Of a DNA stretch of 64,000 bases, positions 44,185 to 51,936 are shown in pieces. Each line of letters opens with the position of its first letter. Positions within the stretch are counted from its first letter, which is position 1. Origin of the DNA: an uncultured Sutterella sp. (GTDB taxonomy: Bacteria > Pseudomonadota > Gammaproteobacteria > Burkholderiales > Burkholderiaceae_F); the NCBI GenBank assembly GCA_934255515.1, contig CAKQON010000004.1:3794-67793 (forward strand), written 5' to 3'. The notes beneath the pieces are model-generated. The model was not told the origin of the DNA, made no database searches, and saw only the letters and a program-made list of their open reading frames with translations. Both the position numbers and the translations under genes were made by a program.

Positions 44185-45135
44185 ATGGGTTTTGGTTCTT
44201 CTGAAGGCTGGCTTTCCCGCCTGAAACGCGGTCTTTCGCGCACGCGCGTCAACATCGTCGGACTGTTTTCCGGAGGCGTCGTTGACGACGACTTTCTCGA
44301 GGAACTCGAATACGCTCTGATCTCCGCCGATGTCGGCGTAGAGACTTCCACGCGTATCTTAGAGCGCCTTCGCGATGACATTAAGCTCAAGGGCCTCAAG
44401 ACCCAGGATGAAGTCCGCCGGGCGCTGCGCGACGAACTCGAAAAAATACTCGCTCCGGCAGAAGGCACGCTCAATACGGATCAGGCCAAGCCCTGCGTCA
44501 TCATGATGTGCGGCGTCAACGGTGCCGGCAAAACCACCTCCATCGGCAAGCTTGCCAAGCGCTTTGCTGATGACGGCAAAAGCGTTCTGCTCGCTGCAGG
44601 CGACACCTTCCGCGCCGCCGCCCGCGAGCAACTCGCCGTCTGGGGCGAACGCAACCGCGTGGAAGTCATCTCGCAGACCGGCGGCGACCCCGCCGCCGTC
44701 GTTTTTGATGCTGTCTCCGCAGGCCGCGCTCGCGGCATGGATGTCGTGATTGCCGACACTGCAGGAAGACTGCCCACGCAGACCAACCTGATGGAGGAGC
44801 TCGGCCGCATCCGCCGCTCCCAGGAAAAGGCCATGGAAGGCGCCCCCCACGAGGTGATCCTTGTCGTCGACGGCACCAACGGCCAGAACGCGCTCGCGCA
44901 GGTTCGCGCATTTGATCTTTACGCGCATCTCACGGGCCTCATCGTCACCAAACTTGACGGCACGGCCAAGGGCGGTGTTTTGGCCGCCATCACCGCAATG
45001 CGCGGCGATAAGCCCCTGCCGATCTACTACATCGGCGTGGGAGAAAAACTGGAGGATCTGCAGCCCTTCAACGCTCACGAATTTGCGAGTGCATTGGTCG
45101 GACTTAATCCTCAGGACGACGAAAGCGGCAGCTGA
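44185..45135 (+). CDS. ftsY: Signal recognition particle receptor FtsY
   Basis: 316 residues holding just the NG domain: helical N part (DDDFLEELEYALISADVGVE), G1 GVNGAGKTTSIGKLA, DTFRAAAREQL, DTAGRLPTQ and TKLDGTAKGG. The long acidic A domain of E. coli FtsY (497 residues) is nearly absent, as in many other bacteria. It docks ribosome-SRP complexes at the membrane. The frame stays open to 43852, but that part lies over rsmD and looks unlike FtsY. ppx follows after 40 nt. Confidence 0.95.
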   Translation: MGFGSSEGWLSRLKRGLSRTRVNIVGLFSGGVVDDDFLEELEYALISADVGVETSTRILERLRDDIKLKGLKTQDEVRRALRDELEKILAPAEGTLNTDQAKPCVIMMCGVNGAGKTTSIGKLAKRFADDGKSVLLAAGDTFRAAAREQLAVWGERNRVEVISQTGGDPAAVVFDAVSAGRARGMDVVIADTAGRLPTQTNLMEELGRIRRSQEKAMEGAPHEVILVVDGTNGQNALAQVRAFDLYAHLTGLIVTKLDGTAKGGVLAAITAMRGDKPLPIYYIGVGEKLEDLQPFNAHEFASALVGLNPQDDESGS

Positions 45136-45175
45136 AGACAGCCCCATTACGCAAAAGCTTTCAAAGGACAAAACA

Positions 45176-46639
45176 ATGCTATTAGGTGCAGTAGATCTCG
45201 GCAGCAACAGCTTCCGTGTTGAAATCGGCCGCGTTGAAGGCGAACGCATCGTCACGCAGAGCTACTGGAAGGAAACCGTCCGGCTTGCCGGAGGCTTTGA
45301 CAAGTCCGGAGCGCTTACGCCGGAAATTCAGGCCCGCGCGCTCACTGCGCTTGCCCGCTTCAACGAGCGCCTCGCGGGGCTTCCACCCGAACGCGTTCGC
45401 GCCGTAGGCACTCAGGCAATGCGCGTTGCAACGAATGCACAGGACTTCCTGAGGAAGGCTCAGAATGTCCTTGGCTATCCGATCGACATCCTCTCGGGGC
45501 ACGAGGAAGCGCGTCTCGTCTTCAAGGGCTGCGCGCAAACGCTTCCTCCTTCCGACAAGCGCCGTCTCGTGGTCGACATCGGCGGCGCGAGCACGGAGAT
45601 GATCATCGGTCAGGGGCTCGACGCCAAGCGCTATGAAAGCTACCGCATCGGGTGCGTCAATACTTCCATCCGCTTCTTCGCGGACGGCCGCATCACGGCA
45701 AAGTCGCTTGAACGCGCCACCACGGCATGCGCTGCCGAACTCGAGGAAAGCATGACCACTTTCGGCGCCGGCAATTACGACGAGGCCTACGGTTCCGCAG
45801 GCACCTTCGGCGCTGTGAGCGACATCTGCCGCGCTCTCGGATGGACCGACGGCGTCGTTCGTCCCGAGCACCTTGAGAAGCTGCGCCGGATGCTTCTCGA
45901 CATGCGCGACATCAGCGAAATTTCCTTCCCCGGACTCAAGGAAGACCGCCGGGAAGTCATTGCCGGCGGGATTGCCGTCCTCACGGCCGTCTACCGCGTA
46001 CTCGGCATCGAGGAGATGCGGCCCGCATCCGGCGCTCTCCGCGTCGGTCTCCTCTACGATCTTCTCGGGCGCGTATCGAACCGCGACACGCGCGACGTCT
46101 CCATTGAAACGCTCATGGAAGCCTCGCGTCTTGACCGAGAGCAGGCGAACCGGGTCGCCAACATCGCTCAGGCGATATACAGCACGCTCAGTCCCGAGGC
46201 AGACCCGGAAAAAGTACGCTACCTGCGCTGGGCTGCGCTCCTTCATGAATGCGGAATGATCATTTCCTCCTCGCGCTACCACAGACACGGCCACTACATC
46301 GTGAGCAATGCCGACATGCCGGGGTTCAGCCGCCTTGAGCAGGATCGCCTCGCCGCGCTCGTGCTCGCGCAAAGAGGCACGCTCAAGAAGGTTGAGGACA
46401 AGCTCGATACCCTGATTTCAACGGAGACCGTTCTGGCGCTTCGTCTTGCCGTCATTTTTGCGCACGCTCGCAAGGATGTCGCGCTCCCCGTGATGGATGC
46501 GAAGCGTACGGCCGAGGGCATCGAAATGCGGATGGAAGAAGTCTGGCTCAATTCCCATCCGCTCACGGACTATCTCCTGCGGGAGGAAACGGAATTCTGG
46601 AGCAAGATCGGACGCCATCTCTCCATCCAGAAATTCTGA
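45176..46639 (+). CDS. ppx: Ppx/GppA-family exopolyphosphatase
   Basis: 487 residues: actin-like phosphatase fold with GAVDLGSNSFRVEIGRVEG, VRAVGTQAMRVATN, the second phosphate loop VVDIGGASTEMIIG, and a C-terminal HD-like helical domain (LRWAALLHECGMIISSSRYH). It degrades polyphosphate or pppGpp. AAAGGA precedes ATG 45176. Its place between ftsY and ftsE is unusual, because these two are adjacent in most proteobacteria. Confidence 0.92.
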   Translation: MLLGAVDLGSNSFRVEIGRVEGERIVTQSYWKETVRLAGGFDKSGALTPEIQARALTALARFNERLAGLPPERVRAVGTQAMRVATNAQDFLRKAQNVLGYPIDILSGHEEARLVFKGCAQTLPPSDKRRLVVDIGGASTEMIIGQGLDAKRYESYRIGCVNTSIRFFADGRITAKSLERATTACAAELEESMTTFGAGNYDEAYGSAGTFGAVSDICRALGWTDGVVRPEHLEKLRRMLLDMRDISEISFPGLKEDRREVIAGGIAVLTAVYRVLGIEEMRPASGALRVGLLYDLLGRVSNRDTRDVSIETLMEASRLDREQANRVANIAQAIYSTLSPEADPEKVRYLRWAALLHECGMIISSSRYHRHGHYIVSNADMPGFSRLEQDRLAALVLAQRGTLKKVEDKLDTLISTETVLALRLAVIFAHARKDVALPVMDAKRTAEGIEMRMEEVWLNSHPLTDYLLREETEFWSKIGRHLSIQKF

Positions 46640-46649
46640 AGGTCCTCCT

Positions 46650-47324
46650 ATGGCGGATGCTGCTCTTCTTGAACTTCGCCAGGCGAGCGTCATTTTTAAT
46701 GGCGCAGCTGCCGTTGATCGCGTCTCGCTCTCTGTACGCAGGGGCGAATTCGTTGTCCTGCGCGGCGCGACAGGGAGCGGCAAAAGCACGGCTCTCAAGC
46801 TTCTCGCCGGTCTCGTGAAGCCGACCTCGGGAGAGGTCGTCGTTGCCGGCGACCGCGTCGACAGCTTCAGCGAAATGGAGCGCCGCTGGCTCAGACGCTC
46901 CATGGGGCTCATGATGCAGGACGGCAGACTTCTCGAAGACCGCACCGTCCACGAGAACGTCATGCTCCCGGCGCTTGCCGCTGAGGAATCCTACGCGGAG
47001 GCGCGCCGCAGAGCCTTTCTCGCGCTTGAAAAATGCGGCATCGGCGAACTTGCTCCCGCCCTGCCCGGGCGGCTTTCCGCCGGGGAAAAGCAGCTTGCGC
47101 TTCTCGCCCGAGCCGTTGTCAATCGCCCGGTGGTCATTCTTGCCGACGAGCCCGTAGCGCACCTTGATGAAGTGAACGCCCAGGCGCTTCTCGCACTCCT
47201 CGCGGCCTTCGTACGCGCCGGCGTGACGGTTGTAGCGGCAAGTCATGAGGCACTCCCCGTTGCCGGCACTCCGGTGCGCGAAATCACGCTCGCCACGCCC
47301 GGCGCCGTTGAGGTCCGTCCATGA
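46650..47324 (+). CDS. ftsE: Cell division ATP-binding protein FtsE
   Basis: 224 residues of the ABC ATPase fold: Walker A GATGSGKST (about 39-47), Q-loop LMMQDGRLLEDRTVHENV, Walker B VILADEPVAHLDE and switch His ASHE. The signature is LSAGEKQLALLARAV rather than the usual LSGGEQQR, a small departure. With FtsX it controls periplasmic amidase activators at the septum; envC is also in this window. ATG 46650 follows GGTCCTCC-like spacing after ppx; ftsX overlaps by 4 nt. Confidence 0.92.
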   Translation: MADAALLELRQASVIFNGAAAVDRVSLSVRRGEFVVLRGATGSGKSTALKLLAGLVKPTSGEVVVAGDRVDSFSEMERRWLRRSMGLMMQDGRLLEDRTVHENVMLPALAAEESYAEARRRAFLALEKCGIGELAPALPGRLSAGEKQLALLARAVVNRPVVILADEPVAHLDEVNAQALLALLAAFVRAGVTVVAASHEALPVAGTPVREITLATPGAVEVRP

Positions 47325-48220
47325 GCTTCATGACTCCCCGCCGATGGGCTTTTTCCGAAATGCTTCGCGGCCTGAAGCGCGACGGCTCGCGTTCGCTCCT
47401 GTCGCTTCTGCTTGCAGCGCTCGCGCTCTCGATACCGCTTTTCATCGCCCTCGTTTTTTACGGCCTCTCCGAACCCCTGAGAAGCCTGCCCGTGTCCGTT
47501 GAGCTCACGGTTTTTGCCAAGGACAAAGCGCCGATGGATAAGCTCGAGTCGGACGTAAAGGCTATGCCCCGGGTGGCTTCCACGCAGATCATTCCCCGGG
47601 AAGAGGCGCTCAAAGGCTTGAATGAGAAGCTCGGGCTCCCGCAGCGAACCGGCAGCAATCCGCTCCCGGACATTCTCATCGTGACGCTCTCGTCTGACGC
47701 GACCTCTGCAGAAATCGAGGATGTCGCCAAACGCATTGAAGCGCTCTCCTCCGTCGACTTCGTCCCTTATGAAGCGTCCTGGCATGAGAAGCTCCAGAGC
47801 GTATCCCGCGCTGTCTGGACCGGCCTCGGCTGCCTCGGCGCTGCAACCGCACTCCTTGTCGTGCTGGTGCTCGAAACCGCCATCCGGCTCACGACCCTCG
47901 CGGCAGGATCAGAGATGCGCACGCTCTACCTGCTCGGCGCGACGCCTATTTTTGCCGTTCGCCCGTATGCCTGGAGAGGCTTTGTTCTGATGGGAGCCGC
48001 CGCCGGTCTGGCGCTGCTGCTCGCTCAGGCCGGCCTCATCGTCCTCAGCCCGGCGCTTAACGATGCCGCCGCGCTTTACGGCAGCGAGCTGCGGATTTCC
48101 CTTCCGCCGGCCGTCTGGTGCTGGGGCTTTGCCGGAATAAGCGCCTTTATCGGCAGCCTCGTTGCCGCTCTCGCCGTCATTTCGGCCTGGAGAGATATCA
48201 TCCGGGAATCCGGACGCTGA
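47321..48220 (+). CDS. ftsX: Cell division protein FtsX
   Basis: 299 residues with four membrane helices (about 25-47, 168-190, 222-245, 265-290) and a periplasmic domain between the first two (PVSVELTVFAKDKAPMDKLE). This is the FtsX permease-like topology; FtsEX does not transport but relays ATP hydrolysis to EnvC and amidases. ATGA overlap with ftsE shows translational coupling. rpoH follows after 93 nt. Confidence 0.93.
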   Translation: MSFMTPRRWAFSEMLRGLKRDGSRSLLSLLLAALALSIPLFIALVFYGLSEPLRSLPVSVELTVFAKDKAPMDKLESDVKAMPRVASTQIIPREEALKGLNEKLGLPQRTGSNPLPDILIVTLSSDATSAEIEDVAKRIEALSSVDFVPYEASWHEKLQSVSRAVWTGLGCLGAATALLVVLVLETAIRLTTLAAGSEMRTLYLLGATPIFAVRPYAWRGFVLMGAAAGLALLLAQAGLIVLSPALNDAAALYGSELRISLPPAVWCWGFAGISAFIGSLVAALAVISAWRDIIRESGR

Positions 48221-48313
48221 CACGCTGTGTTGCACCTTTGCCGCGTGTGCGCATGCCTGAAAGTGTTATCTTGAGGCGCATCACAGATCTCCTTCCCGGC
48301 TTTCCCTCGCCTC

Positions 48314-49348
48314 ATGTCCAGTAAAAAAGCCTCTGCGGCCACTCATTCAGACGACATTTACGACATCGCCAGCGACGATGACTTTGCCATCGCCGATGAC
48401 GCCGCGCCCGGGCGCGAACCGAAAAGCCTGCTGCCGGCGCTCAAGCCTTCAGGCAGTCTCGTGCCTTATGAACCCGCTGGACTCCCTGTTCCTGCCGGAG
48501 GTCTGGGAACGCTCGACGCCTTCCTGCGCGCTGCGGAAAAAGCTCCAATGCTTTCGGCTGAGGAAGAGCGCTCGCTCGCGATTGATCTGCGCGATCATGA
48601 CGACCTCGCCGCCGCGCAGAAGCTGGTGCTTTCTCACCTGCGCCTCGTCGTGTCCATCGCCCGCGGCTATCTCGGCTACGGGCTCCCCTATGCGGACCTC
48701 ATCCAGGAAGGCAACATCGGCCTCATGAAGGCCATCCGCCGCTATGACCCGGACCGCGGCGCACGGCTCATGACTTTTGCGCAGCACTGGATTCGTTCCG
48801 AAATACAGGAATACATCATCCGGAACTGGCGCATCGTGAAGCTCGCGACGACGAAGAATCAGCGAAAGCTCTTCTTCAACCTCCGCCAGCTCAAGGAAGA
48901 CAGTCAGGCGGCGCTCACCCACAATGAAGCCGAACGCATCGCGCTCACGCTTGACGTGAAGCCCAAGGAAGTCCTCGATATGGAGGAGCGCATGTACGGT
49001 CAGGAATCCTCGCTCGATGCGCCTTCGGATTCTGACAGCGATGATAATTATTCCCCTTCGGACTGGCTCACCCGCAAGAGCGACGAACCGGAAGCCATGC
49101 TCGAAGAGGAGGACAAGCAGCGCCTCGAAGGCGAAGGTCTTCAGAAGGCGCTCGCTTCGCTCGACCCGAGAAGCCGCAGAGTGATTGAAGCGCGCTACCT
49201 CAATATGGATGCGGAAGGGAACCCCAAGCCCGTCACGCTCCAGGCGCTTGCCAAGGAATTCAATATTTCCGCCGAACGCGTGCGGCAGATCGAAAAGCTT
49301 GCCATCAAGAAGATGCACGGCGAACTTGCCGGCGAAGATCCCTTCTGA
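48314..49348 (+). CDS. rpoH: Heat-shock sigma factor sigma-32 (RpoH)
   Basis: 344 residues: region 2 (LRLVVSIARGYLGYGLPYADLIQEGN; FAQHWIRSEIQEYIIRNW), the RpoH box QRKLFFNLR, and region 4 HTH (LQALAKEFNISAERVRQIEK). E. coli RpoH has 284 residues; the excess is an acidic N-terminal extension of about 50 (SDDIYDIASDDDFAIADDAA) and an acidic linker before region 4. It directs heat-shock transcription; a matching promoter lies before secB at 51396-51424. The place after ftsX is conserved. Confidence 0.96.
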   Translation: MSSKKASAATHSDDIYDIASDDDFAIADDAAPGREPKSLLPALKPSGSLVPYEPAGLPVPAGGLGTLDAFLRAAEKAPMLSAEEERSLAIDLRDHDDLAAAQKLVLSHLRLVVSIARGYLGYGLPYADLIQEGNIGLMKAIRRYDPDRGARLMTFAQHWIRSEIQEYIIRNWRIVKLATTKNQRKLFFNLRQLKEDSQAALTHNEAERIALTLDVKPKEVLDMEERMYGQESSLDAPSDSDSDDNYSPSDWLTRKSDEPEAMLEEEDKQRLEGEGLQKALASLDPRSRRVIEARYLNMDAEGNPKPVTLQALAKEFNISAERVRQIEKLAIKKMHGELAGEDPF

Positions 49349-49375
49349 TTTTTTCCTGATTCTTCCAGAAATCCC

Positions 49376-49846
49376 ATGTTCAACGTTGTGCTCGTTCACC
49401 CCGAGATCCCGCCCAACACCGGCAATGTCATCCGCCTCTGCGCCAATACCGGGTGCGCCCTTCACCTCGTGCGTCCGCTCGGCTTTTCGCTCGAGGACAA
49501 GCACATGAAGCGCGCAGGGCTCGACTACTGGGAATACGCGACCCTCAAAATTCACGATTCCTTCGACGCATTCCTTGCGGTGGAAAACCCGGATCGCAGG
49601 CGGATGTTCGCGATGACGACGAAAGGCTCAAGCATCTTTTCGTCTCTTTCCTTCAGACCCGGCGACTGGTTCGTTTTCGGCTCCGAAGGATCAGGGCTGC
49701 CCGAGGAAATACGAGCGCAATTTCCCTGCGGGCAGCGAATCCGCCTCCCGATGAGGCCCGACAACCGCTCGCTCAACCTCTCCAATGCCGTCGCGGTTAC
49801 GGTTTTTGAAGCCTGGCGGCAGCAGGGCTATGCAGGAGGCGTCTGA
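49376..49846 (+). CDS. trmL: tRNA (cytidine/uridine-34 2'-O)-methyltransferase TrmL
   Basis: 156 residues of the SpoU/SPOUT knot fold: [51 protein letters not shown] and [20 protein letters not shown], all matching TrmL (YibK). It methylates the wobble base of tRNA-Leu species. Located 27 nt after rpoH in the same direction; converges with a NarL-type regulator, a hairpin spanning its stop codon. Confidence 0.95.
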   Translation: MFNVVLVHPEIPPNTGNVIRLCANTGCALHLVRPLGFSLEDKHMKRAGLDYWEYATLKIHDSFDAFLAVENPDRRRMFAMTTKGSSIFSSLSFRPGDWFVFGSEGSGLPEEIRAQFPCGQRIRLPMRPDNRSLNLSNAVAVTVFEAWRQQGYAGGV

Positions 49847-49856
49847 AGCCTCCTGC
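49832..49856 (+). terminator. Hairpin at the trmL stop codon
   Basis: GCAGGAGGC (49832-49840) and GCCTCCTGC (49848-49856) form a perfect 9-bp stem with the stop TGA in the loop. No T run follows on either strand, so factor-independent termination is uncertain. It lies between convergent genes. Confidence 0.45.
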
Positions 49857-49867
49857 GCGGGCGAAGC

Positions 49868-50527
49868 TTAGAGTTCCTTGTCGATCTTGTGCTCGATCGC
49901 GTAGATTGCCGCCTGCACGCGTGAAGAAAGGTTGAGCTTTCTGAGAATGCTCTGCACGTGCACCTTAACGGTGGATTCGGCGAGGTTGAGCGCACGGGCG
50001 ATTTCCTTATTGGACACGCCCCGTGAGAGCCAGGCAAGCGTCTGGCGCTCGCGACGCGTAAGCACCGTCGGATCCTGCCCCTGCGCCGGACGGGTTCTTC
50101 CCGCTTCCGGATCCGCAAGCCGGTTGACGAACTTCGTCATCATCTGCGGAGAAATCACGCTGTCGCCGTTATAAGCCGCACGAATGGAGCGGAGCAGGAA
50201 ATCCTGATCGATCTTCTTCAGAAGGTAGCCGCGGGCGCCGAGCTTCAGGCACTCGCCGAGCGTTTCGCAGTCTTCACTCACCGTCAGCATGAGAACGGCC
50301 AGGTCGGGATGCGTTTCACGAATCTGCTCGAGCGCTTCGCGTCCGTTCATGCTCGGCATATCCACGTCAAGCAGCACCACATCGGCCTCAACCTGCTCAA
50401 CGAGCTTTACGCCTTCAAGTCCGTCGCTCGCTTCGCCGACGACCTCAAAGTCGGACTGACGCTGCAGGAGCGCCTTTACGCCGCTTCTGAAAAGCGTGTG
50501 ATCGTCAATGAGCAGAATTCGAATCAT
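49868..50527 (-). CDS. NarL/FixJ-family response regulator, orphan
   Basis: 219 residues: receiver (about 1-120) with LIDDHTLFR, phospho-acceptor Asp in VVLLDVDMPSMNG and Lys in YLLKK; LuxR-type HTH (about 150-215) with LTRRERQTLAWLSRGVSNKE and STVKVHVQSILRKL. No histidine kinase gene is adjacent. Overall spacing is that of NarL-type nitrate/nitrite or redox regulators, but the signal cannot be told. It lies between trmL and secB, facing left. Confidence 0.92.
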   Translation of the reverse strand: MIRILLIDDHTLFRSGVKALLQRQSDFEVVGEASDGLEGVKLVEQVEADVVLLDVDMPSMNGREALEQIRETHPDLAVLMLTVSEDCETLGECLKLGARGYLLKKIDQDFLLRSIRAAYNGDSVISPQMMTKFVNRLADPEAGRTRPAQGQDPTVLTRRERQTLAWLSRGVSNKEIARALNLAESTVKVHVQSILRKLNLSSRVQAAIYAIEHKIDKEL

Positions 50528-50654
50528 TTTTTCTTTCCCCTCTCGGAAGCATTCACCGCAGACTGCGGGAAATCCTTTTTTATGCAGTCAGTCCATTCTA
50601 GAGGAGCAGTCGGCATTGGGAATTAACCAAAAGTCGAGGTTTGCAGAAGAATTG

Positions 50655-50700
50655 AAAAAAGACCGGCTGATCCTCTGTCGAATGGCTTCGACAACCGATC
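50655..50700 (-). terminator. Intrinsic terminator of secB (minus strand)
   Basis: On the minus strand GATCGG ... CCGGTC (plus 50695-50700 and 50661-50666, one T-G pair) encloses GTCGAA/TTCGAC (plus 50877-style inner stem at 50677-50682 and 50687-50692) and is followed by TTTTTT. A separate stem CGGATGCC/GGCATCCG at 50721-50740 lies between it and secB. Confidence 0.7.
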
Positions 50701-50759
50701 TGCCAGTCTCTCCTCATGCCCGGATGCCTCAAGGCATCCGTCAGACTGCTGCGCGTCTA

Positions 50760-51299
50760 TCAGTTCGCGGGCGTCTGATTGCGCTGGGCTTCAGCCTGCG
50801 CCTGAGCAAGACGCTGCTGGTAGAGCACTTCAAAGTTCACTTCAGGCAGATGCACCGGCGGCACATTGGCGCGGGTCATCAGATCAGCGAGGTTGGCGCG
50901 CAGATAGGGATAGACCATCGACGGGCAGAGAACGTTCGTGACGTGCTGGAGCGGCTCGGCCGGAATGCCGTGGATCGCGAAGATGCCCGACTGGCGGCCT
51001 TCAACGAGAATGATCGCCTTGTCGCCGGCGGTCTTGACGGTGATCGTGCCGCGCACGGTCACGTCGTAAAGATCCGTCTGAATGAGGCGCTGGCTCACTT
51101 CGAACTGGATGTCGACCTGCGGGGCCACATCCTGCTGCTCCATGAGGATCTCGGGCGCATGCGGCATCTCGAGAGAGGCATCCTTCAGGTAGCAGCGCTG
51201 AAGCTGGAAGACCGGCTGGTCATCCTGGGCAGGCTGCTGATCCTGCGGCTGCTGGGCAGCTGCGGCGCCCTGGGGCTGCTCGTTTTCGTTTTCGGCCAT
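50760..51299 (-). CDS. secB: Protein-export chaperone SecB
   Basis: 179 residues against about 155 in E. coli; the surplus is a Gln/Ala/Glu-rich N-terminal extension (MAENENEQPQGAAAAQQPQD) and a Gln/Ala tail. The core shows VFQLQRCYLKDASLEMPHAP and the conserved CPSMVYPYLRANLADLMTRA. SecB tetramers hold precursors unfolded for SecA. Upstream on the minus strand is a likely sigma-32 promoter and a leader hairpin. Neighbours grxC and gpsA, usual in relatives, are absent. Confidence 0.95.
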   Translation of the reverse strand: MAENENEQPQGAAAAQQPQDQQPAQDDQPVFQLQRCYLKDASLEMPHAPEILMEQQDVAPQVDIQFEVSQRLIQTDLYDVTVRGTITVKTAGDKAIILVEGRQSGIFAIHGIPAEPLQHVTNVLCPSMVYPYLRANLADLMTRANVPPVHLPEVNFEVLYQQRLAQAQAEAQRNQTPAN

Positions 51300-51326
51300 T
51301 TTCTTTACCTTGATTGAGAATGACGA

Positions 51327-51343
51327 AGACCTTCAGAAGGTCT
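51327..51343 (-). promoter_or_regulatory. Hairpin in the secB leader
   Basis: AGACCTT (51327-51333), loop of three, AAGGTCT (51337-51343) is a perfect 7-bp stem about 28 nt before the secB start on the minus strand. CTCCG/CGGAG at 51342-51358 could stack on it. No T run follows. Confidence 0.4.
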
Positions 51344-51395
51344 CCGGAGTTTTCGGAGGACAGCGCCCGGAATCACGCGTGCGCCGCCTGTTCCT

Positions 51396-51424
51396 TATAT
51401 GGGGACGAAGTATCAATATTCAAG
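51396..51424 (-). promoter_or_regulatory. Sigma-32 type heat-shock promoter for secB
   Basis: On the minus strand CTTGAA (51424-51419) and CCCCATATA (51404-51396) are 14 bp apart. This agrees with the RpoH consensus CTTGAA/CCCCATnT. The -35 overlaps the last codons and stop of the rhodanese-fold gene. Transcription would begin near 51388, giving secB a leader of about 90 nt. Confidence 0.75.
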
Positions 51425-51817
51425 CGGAAGCTTGTCGCGCATCCAGCCGACAAGGCCGTCCTGAAGAAGATAGACGTTGGGGTAGCCCACGCCGCGCAGA
51501 AGCTTCGCCGCACCGGCCGCCATGCTGCCGGAATTATCCACGAGGAGAATCGTGCGCTCCTTCGGGATCTCATTCAGACGGCCCTGAATGACATTGGCAG
51601 GAATATTGACGGAACGGGCGATGCGCACCTTGCGGAAGTCCTTGTCGGAACGGACGTCGATGACGAGCGCGTTCTGCTTGTTGATGAGCTGAACCGCCAC
51701 TTCAGGCGTCACCATCGGCCCATAACGGCGACGATTGAAATACGGCATGGCAAGGGCACCGCCCGCGATGACCGCAATCAGAATAAGAAGCGTGTTCTGA
51801 AGAAGAAACTGAGACAT
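51413..51817 (-). CDS. Membrane-anchored rhodanese-fold protein lacking the catalytic Cys
   Basis: 134 residues: one N-terminal membrane helix (about 4-25, LLQNTLLILIAVIAGGALAM) and a rhodanese domain (about 35-132, LVIDVRSDKDFRKVRIARSV). Where active rhodaneses have Cys at the loop start, this one reads LLVDNSGSM with Asp94, so sulphur transfer is unlikely. Position upstream of secB matches the YibN-type gene in other proteobacteria. ATG 51817 begins just before the membrane helix; the frame to 51862 is less likely. Confidence 0.88.
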   Translation of the reverse strand: MSQFLLQNTLLILIAVIAGGALAMPYFNRRRYGPMVTPEVAVQLINKQNALVIDVRSDKDFRKVRIARSVNIPANVIQGRLNEIPKERTILLVDNSGSMAAGAAKLLRGVGYPNVYLLQDGLVGWMRDKLPLEY

Positions 51818-51936
51818 TTCAAAAGAGATTGTCAGTGTGGCGTTATTGCCGCAAAAGTACAATTATAGAAGGGGCGGCCTCATGGCCGCTCTTGCCTTCT
51901 CTGCGATTTCCGCAGTCCCATTGACGCCTGACTCCC

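Noticed and set aside
50528-50759. Short open frame (plus strand, 50508-51317) across the secB region
   Set aside because: It is antisense to secB over most of its length and shows no start signal or recognisable fold.
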